Positions 1-10,584 of a stretch of 64,000 bases of DNA are shown piece by piece. The notes below the pieces were generated by a model. That model was given only the letters and a program-made list of their open reading frames with translations, was not told where the DNA came from and did no database searches. This DNA comes from Taeniopygia guttata (Eukaryota > Chordata > Aves > Passeriformes > Estrildidae). How positions within the stretch are numbered: position 1 is the stretch's first letter; every line of letters begins with the position of its first letter. The translations under genes were made by a program, and so were the position numbers. The stretch is taken from the NCBI RefSeq assembly GCF_048771995.1, contig NC_133063.1, positions 28,538,810-28,602,809 of the forward strand. The letters run 5' to 3'.

Positions 1-3000
1 AAGACATGAAGGTGATGGCATTTCCTATTAGCCAGCTGAAAACCTCACAGTGAACATCAAGCAGTAATGCAGAAGCCTGAATGAATCTTTGCTTCACAGC
101 ACGTAAAGCTAGACATCTTTTTCAGATATCATCTGCCATGATGGCAACTAACTCTTAAAAAGTCAAATAATATCATTTAAATAAAAGCTTTTCAGTCCAG
201 TGCAGAGAAAATGTGAGAAGTTGAGGTACCACTCCCAGAAGTCCTTTGACAGTAAAGGAGCAGCATTGGAGAAGCAGCTACAGTAGGAAGTTGCAATGTA
301 TCTCTTCATCCTATGAAAGACACATGTGTCCAAAGACTTTTCCAAATATATGATATTTTTCTCCTTACCTTTTTTTTAAGTGACCTTTGATTTGATACTG
401 CACAGATGCCCTGAACACTCTGTAGAGTCTGGAGAGATCACTCCCTCTGCCATTAGAGATAGGTAGTAGCTCCATTTCATATTTAGCAAGGAGTGATTTC
501 AGATGAAGGAGGAAGTGAAAAGAAAGAAACAAGACTATTGGAATGCCTCATAAAGAGGTTTTTCAACCCAAATCTCCCTGTTTCACATTATCAGGCAGTA
601 GCTGGATCTATTCCCTCCCTTTTCTTTCCAGTGCTAAATAGTTTTTATTGATAAATTCCAAAAGTCTGCAATTCTATTACCACTACCACTGAAAATACAG
701 AGCAAATAGTTGCTTAATACCACACATGCTTCTGAAGAAAATGGAAAAAACTGTGAGCTCTGATTGTCTCTCCTGGATTCAGTTGCATTTTCTGCTGCTG
801 TGGCTTGTTCTAGTATGTGAGCTTTGAACTAGGGCAGCTGAGGAACCAGTACATATTCACATCTGCCATGCCCACTTCAGGGCAGTAACCTTTGGCAGCA
901 GCACAAAGGGACAGCTGAGAGCAATAACCTTGTAAATATCCCCCTTACAGCTTGCCAGAAACTGTGAGTCAGAGTCCTTGACATGAAAATGTTATCCGGA
1001 AGATGATGGAAGATTTGTGATGCATTTTTTTCATGTCTCAAAATAACGTCTCATCTTTCCCTGGTCTGTGTGCCTCCTTACTCCCACAGGCACATCATTT
1101 CTCATCGTTTCTTTCCTTAAAACTGCCACTGCAACTAATTCACCTGGAGCAAAATCCTGCTCATTTTTGTTGCCAATCCAGCTGATCAGCACAATGCAGT
1201 CTGAGGGTTACTTTCCTTTTTTTTTTTTTTTCTTGAAGTGTAGATAACTGCACAACCCCCTATGCCCAGCAGCATTGCAATTGACAGCCATTTCGCAGAG
1301 GCAGTCTCCCTCCCTCAGCGTGCTGAACCATTACACAAGCTAAACTCATCATGTGTGAGGGCCAGGCCAAAAACAGAGACCCAGGCTTCTTGAGACATAA
1401 GCCAATGTGTTAAGCAGCTAAGCATTCAGCCTGCCTGCCCTGTGCTGTAGCTGTGACCATCTTATGGGGCTCTCTGTAAGTGACCTGCTGCTTTCTAACT
1501 GATATGCCTTGGTACAGTATAATCATGAATCCCTAACAACAGCTCTGTACAGTATATTGCTAGTTTAATCAGTTCTTTTATTGGTAGAATATACTTCTTA
1601 AAGCTAGCATTTCATTTGCCCCCTTTGCCTTCTAGAAATCTGCTGCTGAGGCAATGGATAACTGTAAAGCTAATGGTCTTTCTCAAACTCCCCCTTCTGA
1701 GAGAGAAAGAAAGAGAAAGAAATCATAGTAATCTCCAGCCTTTTGTGTTAAAATAGAAAGAAAACAAGAATCATTCAAAAATTATGTGCCAGGCAGCCTG
1801 TATTAATATTTATGTTGACATTAATATTGATAAGAATGCACGTTATGCTTTGTTGTCTATCCCCAGCATCCCTAAGTCTCCTGTTATTCAAGCTAGTAGC
1901 CATTACCTTGCATCTCCCTCTGTACACAAAGCTTCAAACAGCCTTGGCAGGGCTCCAGCTCACTTACGCTTAAATGGACACTCAAGCTTTGACAGACACA
2001 CAGCTAAATAGAGGCCAATAATTCAATACAGTATGACTGTACTGGGGCTTCTAGTAAATCCATCAGGCAGTAAATATCATCTGAAGCCAATGCAAGCTTT
2101 TATCTTTCCAATTTTGTGTATGTCTGTGTGAAGCCCAGGCATTCAGCAAATCATGTAATTTATTCTGCAGTGCAGAGCCTGGGCTGTCTCAGACATCATA
2201 TTGACTTTTTTTCCATCTGTCAGGGGCAGTGAATGCTACACTTTCGTGCAAATGCATCACATTGCATTTATTTATTTATTTAATCCATTTTCTAGCATAA
2301 TTGGGCAAGGACACATTTTTGCAGATCAACAAATACTAAGAAAAGCATCTGAATATCATTACAACAGCATGTTAAACATTTGTCCTAACCAGTTTGTTAA
2401 GTCAGCAAATCCACTTCCAGCAAATGCTTTTAATGGCTCAGAAGAGGCTCCCTACTGCAATGTTTTATTAAGCCTCAAATATGCCCTGTTATTTTCTTTT
2501 GCTCTTTAGGTCAGTGGAGATGCCAGTATAATGTAAATAATAGCAAACACTAGGCTTATTGACTTGTGTTCTGTGTTTGAGGATATTCAGATACAGTGGA
2601 TGATACAAATAACAAAATATTTAGCACAAATCAGGGCACTGTTCTCTCCCAGAATTGTAGGTGACAAAACTGCCCTTTCAGGGAGAAGAGATGTGGACAC
2701 TCCATGAGAGCAGCTGGGCTGGCCAGAACCTTCATCCCAGGAGTGAGAATGTGGTATCAGTGCTAACTTCATCCTCGGGGAGGATACATCCCATGTATAC
2801 TGGGAGAGGTGACAGGAGAAAAGCACCAAGTCTAGCACTTAAAGCTAGCATTTGCTAGCCCTGAAGGACTGTTCTGCCTGGGAGATACAAAGCCAAAAGG
2901 CCTTGTCCAGGAGGTTCAAGGTCAAAATGACACACTGTGGAAAGCTTGTGACAGCATGGCATATTTTAGCAGCTAGACCATATGTAGTTGTTCTGTCAAA

Positions 3001-4646
3001 GGAACTAGTCAACTATCTCATTTCCCTGAAATAAAGCTAGCTTTTATTTTCAAGGGAGACAGGTGAGACTTACCTAACTGTCTACTTTAAAAAATAGGTC
3101 ATCTTTTGGAAAAACTCACACATTACTTATATATATATATTTTTTTTTTTTCTAAAATTTGCCAAACAATATTGTTGCACAACAATACTGACTACATATC
3201 ATACTAGTATATACAGAGCTTCAGGGTTACAGACACAAGAAACATGCATCTGTGGGAACTCAGCAAACATAGAGCCCAGACCTGTGTGTTTCTACTGCCC
3301 CTTTAGTGTTTGAGACTTATTTTAAGGTCAGGCATACAGGTTTTAGTACAGATGTATCCAAACAATAGGCATAGTTCCCTTTTTAACCAGCGGTAATCAA
3401 ATTGCAGGGCCAAACTTGAGCTGCTAGCATCCATCTTTGCAAAAAGAGATTGCAAGGACGTATCAGGAGTGCTTGGTGGTTGCAATCCAGTGTGGCAAGA
3501 TTTCTGGCATCTGGGCTGAGGATGGAAACATAGATAGATATGATGACTACTGTGGCCTTCATCATGGCAATGCAGAGAGATGATGACTACTGCAGCCTTC
3601 ATGTGCACAATGCAACAGCAAAAATTGCAGTCACCCAAACACAGGAGTTACCTTTTTTTTTTCACTTTTTATTTAGCCCAGCAAAGCTATTATACCAGCT
3701 TATGCCCCTCCTGAACCCTGTCATTCAGCAATTGATCAGAGATTCTGTATTATACTGCTGGAGTGGGCATGGGAGATGTGTCCTACCACAGGCATTTTCT
3801 TCACAACAATTCTTCAGCGATGCAGGAGTCTAAGATTCATACTCCAATCTTGTACTCACCAGAGGGCAATGTCCATAATCAGATATTCAGCAGCTGCTGT
3901 TGGGCTATAAACTGGAACACTGAGGACCACTAAGACAAATTTATTACCACTGGCATGTAGCTGATGTCTGGCTTTTCAGATGTTTTTTTCTTGGGCCAAA
4001 CCAGCATCCTTTCCTAAGTCAAAGGCAAAGATACCATGGACTCAGGTTAATGAAAGCTCCAAACACTTCCGGGAAATACGTAGGTAGACAAAAAAAAAAA
4101 AAAACAACAAAACTTAGGCCTTCAGGAATTCTGAGAAAGGCCAGTCTAATCATGCTACAACTACATAAAAAGGCAACTGGAAGACAGAAGGTAGATTATT
4201 TGCCAGGAGAGAAAAAGGACAACAATAATATAATCCAATGTGATCTTCCAAAAATCATAAAATATTTGCAAAGGTAATGAGCCACCAAGCTGTCCCATAG
4301 AAATTTGAACCAAAAATGTAAATTTCAATAGGTGTAGTTAGTAGGCACTACCCAAAAGAGAGAGCTCTCCTTGTCCTTGATCAATTCCAATAAAAGTGAG
4401 AATCACAAATCCATACTGCCTTGTGGGACAAGGCTTGAGTTCAAAGCCAACCCACACCTTCATTTGATCTTTGCTGCCAGATAAACCTTTTGGCTTATGT
4501 CACTCCAGACTCAGACAAAATACAAGGCTCTCTGCTCTCTGCACCACCAGAAAGTGTAGGTGCAGTGGAAGAACATCATCAATATAGCAAAAGAACACAG
4601 ACACAGTTGTTTAAATAAAATAATGTTCTATAATTCCTCTCAGACA
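1..4646. other. AT-rich non-repetitive DNA, no gene seen
   Basis: I see no recognisable exon, RNA gene or mobile element in this stretch. It holds homopolymers (15 T at 1217-1231, 15 A at 4090-4104), a purine-rich GA tract near 1698-1722, a short AT run near 3130 and a 40-bp tandem duplication at 3540-3619, listed separately. The stretch from about 1780 to 2290 is high-complexity sequence with a few CpGs and octamer-like TGCAAAT around 2249. It could be a conserved non-coding element, which only alignment to other birds could show. Confidence 0.6.
3540..3619. repeat. Diverged 40-bp tandem duplication
   Basis: TGATGACTACTG begins at 3541 and recurs at 3581, exactly 40 bp later. Both copies continue with a CCTTCAT block and an ...CAATGCA block, with scattered substitutions. 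This is a local two-copy tandem duplication old enough to have diverged. Confidence 0.8.
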
Positions 4647-4652
4647 GTATAC

Positions 4653-5338
4653 TGTTGTGGTGTGGGTTGATTTAGTCAGTTGGTTTTATCAATGTTAATT
4701 AGCCTTACGCTCCCCCATTTGTCCCGTTACAGTTGGTTTGATCCAAGTTTTTTACCCCAAAAGTTCCTGCCACTTGGCTTCCCAGTTATATGTCAATCTT
4801 CTCATCTCTCCCTGCTTTTTCCTTATTTGGTTCCATCAATCTGAGTTTGTTATACCCTTTTGGCTGTCAATCCTGTAACCACCCCCAGTTTCTTCCAGAA
4901 AGTTCTGTATCAATCACTCCAGTTTAGTTTTTCTATTTGTCCCCTGACCTTGTACCTACCCCTGCTACATTATCATAGGTTCTTGTATCCCTCTCTGGTT
5001 TATCCCCATTAGGCAAGACAGGTTTACACCTCTGTCCACCCACCCCCTATTTAAGTTGCTGTAATCATTGGTTTCTTCAGCATTTGTCACTGCACCCACT
5101 CAGAGAGCACCTTTCTTGCCCCACCTGGGGAAATAAAGGACTCTTTGGGCTGGCATACAAGTGTCCTTCTCTCATCCCTTCACCTCCTCTCAGCATGCAG
5201 AGTTATTGAAGCTGCGCATCCACGAGCAGCACTCAGCACCATCAGGGGGCAGATGATTCTTCCCTGAGGTGCCACTCAAGCGGGTTGTGCCAGCCAGACC
5301 CTTCCACCCACCTGGGACCATGGCAGGTAACCACCGTA
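4653..5338 (+). mobile_element. Solo LTR of an endogenous retrovirus
   Basis: The left edge starts TGTTGTGGTGTGGG, a common avian LTR start. U3 is pyrimidine-rich. A TATA-like TATTTAA lies at 5048-5054 and an AATAAA at 5132-5137, followed by a U5 of about 200 bp. I place the right edge at ACCACCGTA (5338), which imperfectly mirrors the start. The six bases before (GTATAC, 4647-4652) and after (GTGTAC, 5339-5344) match at five of six positions, as a decayed target-site duplication would. No internal viral sequence or partner LTR is nearby, so this is a solo LTR. The LTR identity is secure; the right border is less so. Confidence 0.8.
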
Positions 5339-5344
5339 GTGTAC

Positions 5345-7199
5345 CTCCAGCACAATTTGAACCCCACTGGCAATCATAAACTGTAGAAACTCTGCATTTG
5401 AATAGGAAAGGGCACATTAAGGAAGAAGAAATTAAAGATAATACTATTGCTATTCTGTGGGTATGATATCTGTAAACCAGTGTTGCTTGAATTTTCAGTA
5501 GCTTTCATTGTTTTTGGGGTCTTTTTTCCTGTAACAAATCAGAAAAATCCCACAAGAGAATTGAAAAATCAAAATTATCTTATTCCCGGTCCAGGTCCTT
5601 GCAGATGTCGACTATTTGAATGATGACGGCTCTAATGAAAACAACAGCAGTTGAGTACTCTGGACTTTCCTGAATCAGACCCTCAATATACAGCCTAAAA
5701 CAATGGAACATAAATTATACTTCTAACATTTGCACAGAGTAATCTGAGTCTCTTCACTGCCTGCACTCCTCCTCCTCATCCTCCTCTCTTTCCACAAGCT
5801 CACACATGCACACATGCAGGGAGGCAATAACACCCAAACATGCAGTCAGTGCACCCTTATTAACCTCCAGTTAGAAAGTACTGCCTTGAATACATTACTT
5901 ACAGTACACGGAAAAGCAGCATGATGTTTTCTAAAGAAACAAATTAAAAGGCAACTCACTGAGCAATTCTCCAACACCTGAGAGCAATTAACGTAAGCAG
6001 AAACAGGAAACATCATCAATTATTTAAAACAAAATGAATACATAACACCGACCTTCTCTAGCACTAACCAGTTTTATATCTCCACCTGAATAAACTCAGG
6101 GGAGACAAAACCACAAGACAGTCACATACCACAGGCTAAAAACTGCAGCAATTGCTGAAAGAGAGCTCTCTGTCTCTATGACTGTTCTCAACATTTTTAG
6201 TTTTGCAACTGAGACTTAGGCTGTCAGTCCCTCAGTTTTGGTACGTGCATCCTTGCCTTCTATATTTTGAAATCCTGTATTCTTTACTGTGCATTTCAGG
6301 CTTGTCTTGTCAAAAGAAGCAAACCATACTATTCAGACTGCATGAGAGTGATCAAAGAACATTAGATGTAATCTTCTGTGTGTTGTCAGTCCCTGAATTT
6401 AATGAACAAAAAGAAAACTAGGTATCCATAGGTCATGCTGATTTGGTCAATACAGAGAAGGTGTTTGTTATGCTCCAGAGCAGCTTCTTTCCAGAGCTCT
6501 GTGTGTTTTTTAAATGTGGAATTAATGGTCCTGAGGAAAATATTATAGTGTACATTATTATAGACTTGGATCTGGGCAGATGGGATTTCAAGGGAACACG
6601 GAGTTTATTAGCTGATGCAATTGCTGAACATAACATACAGCAGGAGGAGAAGGATATTTGGCATGCTAATGTCTGTCGTTCCCCCAACTCCTATTAGCTT
6701 CAAGGAAATTCACGAGTGCTTCATACCAAGTAATACAGGCTTGCACAAGGTTATCTGTTTAAAATCCTCCTATGAACATCCAGAATCTTGACTAATTGTT
6801 TCTGATAAAGTGCACTGTGTTCTTACCATGAAGTCTAAGTACATTACTAGTCCTAAGATTAATGTTTTTATTGCTCTTAGGGTGCTATTAAGGACATTTC
6901 AGGCTTTCCATCATCTTTTTACTCTGTTTTGGAAGGATAGAACTGCAAGAAGTGGCAGGGAACCAAGGAATGGTACATAGGGTGTTAGCATGCAAGCTAC
7001 TAAAAGAAGTGCTGCTTAGTTTTAAAAGAGAAATAAGTAAATTATGCCAAATACTGCCAGGCATTTTACTTATCTATTTATTTACAGCAGCTCTGTGACT
7101 TCCAATGATTTCATAGGAAATTTAAGAATACAATATTTCTTCAGTGTAATCTAAATGCCTCTTGGGGGAGGAGGAAATCTGAGAGAGTTTTCTCTGAAG
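5345..7199. other. Non-repetitive stretch around a candidate minus-strand exon
   Basis: Besides the exon candidate at 5580-5694, this holds a CTC/CCT-rich pyrimidine tract (5766-5788). A high-complexity block at about 6430-6720 is open in a frame on each strand over most of its length; it reads more like conserved non-coding DNA than an exon because it lacks good splice borders. Three very short segments with consensus-like minus-strand splice borders (5903-5930, 6130-6154, 6827-6852) are treated in the findings. Confidence 0.5.
5580..5694 (-). CDS. Candidate terminal coding exon, gene unrecognised
   Basis: Read on the minus strand, a TTTTAG acceptor (plus-strand CTAAAA from 5695) is followed by one base that completes a codon, then 37 sense codons and TAA at 5580-5582. 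Codons rich in third-position C or G (GTC, ATC, GAC, AAG, CTG, CGG) cluster in the second half. The peptide contains QESPEYSTAVVF and ends DICKDLDRE; it looks helical and amphipathic, like the end of a helical-repeat or globular protein. I do not recognise the family and saw no signal peptide or catalytic motif. No AATAAA lies within about 100 bp downstream. The gene, if real, would continue toward higher coordinates. By chance alone a frame this long would stay open roughly one time in six, so codon use and the acceptor carry the case. Confidence 0.38.
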
Positions 7200-7680
7200 A
7201 AGCCTAATACTGCTTGCAGGTACCACATTCAGCATCAGCACAGTGAAACACTTTTCTATGCAGATGCTCTTGCCAAGTTGCTGCAACCAGTGTCAAGGAG
7301 TGACAGGGCAGGGGTAACCCAGGAACCATAGGAGCTAGGGGACAGGCAAGGATAGGAAGAAAATGTGGGCAACAGCTCTCCAGGATATACAGAATGACAT
7401 TGCAGGCAGGGCAGGCTTGGCCTTTCCTTGGTGAGCCACCCTCCTGCAGCAGCAGCAGCAGCAGCAGCAACATTGTGGCTTCCCAGAGCTTGCTCTGTGG
7501 TGCAGTATGCACTGGGGACTTACCTGGGCCAGGTTGTCCAGGCACCTGCCAGGAGATGCACTCCTTGCACTCCTCCCACCAGGACTCCTTTGCTGGCTAT
7601 CCTGCGCTGGAGGATGCGCTACAGGAACTGTGAGGTGTAATCTGTTTAGTGGGTTATGCACAGCTGGAGCCACAGAAAGG
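7200..7680 (-). other. GC-richer island with CTG repeat and open minus-strand frames
   Basis: This 480-bp block is more GC-rich than its surroundings. On the minus strand, 7552 down to 7204 is open and includes an ATG followed by a run of eight leucines encoded mainly by the CTG tract. A second minus frame (7673-7335) is open for 112 codons. A CACCTCACAG acceptor-like site and a CAG|GTAAGT donor (7519-7527 region) bracket about 100 bp of it. The plus strand is also open for 70-79 codons, so low stop density may simply reflect composition. It could be an exon, a first exon with promoter, or a decayed retrocopy. No family is recognised. Confidence 0.3.
7447..7470. repeat. (CAG)7-CAA trinucleotide repeat
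   Basis: Seven uninterrupted CAG triplets at 7447-7467 are followed by CAA. Read on the opposite strand this is a CTG run that encodes leucine in one open frame. The tract is short and pure enough to be length-polymorphic. Confidence 0.95.
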
Positions 7681-8835
7681 TAAAGAGAGCTTTATAAAGG
7701 AGATATTTACGAGTATAAAAATTGAGTCATGTCAAAAAAATTAGATCACTCAGTCACAGCATCACTCAGGCATACGTAACAAAATCTTTAATTGTGCTAA
7801 ACATCTTTACATAAATAACTTTTAAAGAATTAACCCAATTCATACCGCCCTTGGCAAAGAAAGAGATCAAAGCCAGACTTTTTTTGCAGCTCCTAGCATG
7901 GACCTCTAATCCCTGGACCTCTTTCTCCAGTGCAGTGTGAGCCCTTGGAACTCAGTGCAACAATATATATCTGGAACAAAGACTTCAGCAGGATCCAAGA
8001 GCAGATTGGATGTTTGCATAGATATTAAAACTTGTTGAGTTGAGAAAATATTAAAAATTATAGCTTTGGAAGGAATGTTAATTCTAGTAGTTCAGTACTT
8101 AACTAATGGGAACATCCATTCAGAACTTAAAGAAGGCTTGTCCAAAGAGCCAGGAGTCCAAAGAACTACAGAGAACTAATACCAAGACCAGAGTTTTTCA
8201 GTTTTAAAAATATTTTCATTCACTTATTTCAGAAGCCAAATAAAATGTACCTAGAGGCCCTTGGAGGAGAACTAGGAGGCTGTGATTTACTGCTGACATC
8301 GAAATCAAAAATTCTCTGATGCTTGTCTGGGTGAATGTTCTAAGGTAGAAAATCATGATAAACTGCTAAGAAATAGATGGGTTTGAATAAAAAAAAAATT
8401 TGTATTTTTAGTTTTATGCAGTAAACTGATGTTATGGTAAATATACTTACCTATGATATATAGTAGCATATCAGTATCTCAATTTCTAATAACAATTCTC
8501 AATTTTTTTACTCTCACTTAGTATAATAATATAATTTAACATAACAACACTTGAACTAAAGCCAGAGATGTGTTCTATGCTCACCCACTCCAAAATAATA
8601 ACATTCAAACCAATCCATTCTGATATTCAGGCCATTGCATCATTATGTGATTTTCAACTGCCAAAATGTAATTTGAAACCACAAACTAGAACAGTCCAGA
8701 GGAAAGAATGGGGCTGAGGCTCAAAACCTCATGCAAGTTCTAACCTGGCTGGAGATCATACCCAGTTGCTTTGTAGGGACAATACCATGCCCCAGACTGC
8801 AGCAGTTAATCTAAATAGTTATAAAGTCTTGATCT
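7681..8835. other. AT-rich non-repetitive DNA
   Basis: I see no open frame, splice-bordered segment or repeat family here. There are several TATA-rich patches around 8440-8540 and short A runs. The last part before 8836 grades into the CR1 copy. Confidence 0.6.
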
Positions 8836-9060
8836 CTAGGGTAGCTGCACCTCAAGTCCCATGTTCAGTATTAGGCCACTCACATTAAAAGGGACGTAGG
8901 GGTGCTGGAGTTCACCCAAAGAAGGGCAACAAAGTTGGTGAAGAGTCTGGAAAACAAAGTGTCATGAGGAGCAGCTAAAGGACCTGGAGTTGTTTAGTCT
9001 GGAGAAGAGGAGGATCAGGACCTCACCACTTTCTACAGCTGCCTGAGAAAGGCTGTAGCA
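8836..9060 (+). mobile_element. CR1 LINE 3' region, 5' part of a split copy
   Basis: Diagnostic CR1 wording is readable: GGTGCTGGAG..., AGAAGGGCAACAAAG, CTGGTGAAGAGTCTGG-like, GAGGAGCAGCTAAAGGACCT and GTTTAGTCTGGAGAAGAGGAGG, then the CTACAGCTGCCTGA block. The copy is interrupted at 9061 by an LTR and resumes at 9554. It is 5' truncated, as CR1 copies usually are, and substituted throughout. It encodes nothing intact. The exact left border is approximate. Confidence 0.92.
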
Positions 9061-9066
9061 GGTGGT

Positions 9067-9553
9067 TGTTGGGAAGGGTAGATAAATATGATTAAAAACC
9101 ACAATGGTACAGCCAGGACGAATATAACGCCCCCTACTGGCTGGACAATAACCTTACCTACAGCGGGGTCCAAAAGCCAAATGGACTCTTCCATGTCACC
9201 CCCCAGAATGTATGGTTCACCCCACATCTGTAACCCTCCCCTGAACCATCAGGTGCCTGTGACCCCATTGGCCCAGGTCCTGTTCCAGCCCACCCTGGAG
9301 CCCCCTTTGATAAAGGCTCTCTGGGGGGCTGGACGTTCTCTTGGATCTTCCCTTCTCCTCCTGGAGAGTCCTCCGGGAGTCCCTGCTCCCCTCTCTGTCT
9401 CTCCCCTCCCCCATCACCCGAGGCCCAGCCACGTGCTGTGTCTGGCAGCTCGAGGCAGGGTCACAATGTATCCTGAATAAACCTCATCCCCCAAGAGCAA
9501 CCAAAGAGATCTCGCTTGAATCTGTCCGTGGAATACAAATATACGTCGTTACA
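9067..9553 (+). mobile_element. Solo LTR (487 bp, ERVK-like) inserted in CR1
   Basis: The element starts TGTTGGGAAGGG and ends CGTCGTTACA. It is flanked by a perfect 6-bp target-site duplication GGTGGT (9061-9066 and 9554-9559), the length typical of class II (ERVK/beta-like) integrases. An AATAAA at 9476-9481 sets the plus orientation. There is no internal retroviral sequence, so a provirus was reduced to one LTR by recombination. The C-rich middle (about 9230-9430) makes several long but meaningless open frames. Confidence 0.92.
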
Positions 9554-9559
9554 GGTGGT

Positions 9560-9835
9560 CACCATTCTCTTCTGCCAGGTCTCAAGTGACAGAACAAGAG
9601 GACTTGGCCTCAAAGTTACATCAGGGGAGGTTCAGTTTAGACAGGTGTTTTTTCACAGAAAGGGTAGTCAGGCACTTGAAATAAGTTACTCAGGGTGGCG
9701 GTAAAGTCACTGTGCCTGGAAGTATTCATGAGGCATCTCAATGTGGTACTTTGGAAAATAGTTCAGAGTGATTATGGTGGTACTGGGTTGAACTAGATGA
9801 TCTTGAAGACCTCTTCTAACCTTAAACATTCTGTG
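9560..9835 (+). mobile_element. CR1 LINE 3' end, continuation after the LTR
   Basis: This is the remaining 3' part of the copy that begins at 8836. It contains GTGACAGAACAAGAGG, ATCAGGGGAGGTTCAG, TTCACAGAAAGGGT and the tail block GGTACTGGGTTGAACTAGATGATCTTGAAG with CTTCTAACCT. The terminal octamer-like microsatellite is decayed (CATTCTGTG). Removing 9061-9553 plus one copy of the duplication restores a collinear CR1. Confidence 0.93.
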
Positions 9836-10564
9836 CCTCTGGGACTGTACTACACAGCGTCTTTGACGGGCATGTGTATATCTACCATGTCCAACTGAGC
9901 AGTTGTTTTGGGCCTTCCTTCTCAGTCTGGAATCATCTCCAACTGATCTGCAGAGGAACAAACTCAAGTCTGAGGCCACATATGCAAGCAGATAGGACTT
10001 GGTTGATCCCACAGCTGTGTGCCAGGTGACTGCCACAAAGAGTAGCTGCCAGTCTTCTGCTGAGTTCATCATCAGTGAGGATTTTCTAACCTTTAGTTGA
10101 AGGTAACCTTCAATTTCAAGAATTTCAGGAAATAAAGATAATATTTTCAAAACGCCTTCAGACAATGTTTTTTACAGTAAGATAAGGTTAGGTTTAGTCT
10201 GGACTTATCTTGAACTGTCAAGATTGACTGAATGTGATCATTTTCCTGGAAGAAAATGCACAGCAATATCTTCAGTCAGACTTTTTTTAATATAAGTTAA
10301 TAATGGTGTGTTAAAATGTACAATTCTCATTTAGCTGCTGAAAATCTGACAACAGCATTCCTAGTAGTGGACAATCATTCTGCACCAAATATTTCTTAGC
10401 AGCACATAGAGTAGAAAGTTGACTATGTACAGACCTTTCCTATGATACAGTTTCTATGTATGTGTGCTTGCTTGAGCAATTTTTAGTCTACATACATACT
10501 ACATACAGAGGATACATAACTCTAGGGATTAGTGTAAGTTCTTTTTAGGGCTAAATTTTTTTTT

Positions 10565-10584
10565 TTTCACTATATATAGTGAAA
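10565..10584. repeat. Perfect 20-bp palindrome
   Basis: TTTCACTATATATAGTGAAA is its own reverse complement. It follows a run of T. It could form a cruciform or be chance in AT-rich DNA. No retroelement border is visible here. Confidence 0.9.

Noticed and set aside
5963..5980. 18-bp exon-like segment with AG and GTGAGT borders
   Set aside because: It would leave an intron of only about 32 bp before 5930, too short to splice.
6433..6697. 84-codon frames on both strands
   Set aside because: Both are open, neither has splice borders or a recognised domain; more like conserved non-coding DNA.
9707..10165. 152-codon minus-strand open frame
   Set aside because: Its last third is antisense to the CR1 tail at 9560-9835 and the rest has no domain or splice context; treated as accidental.
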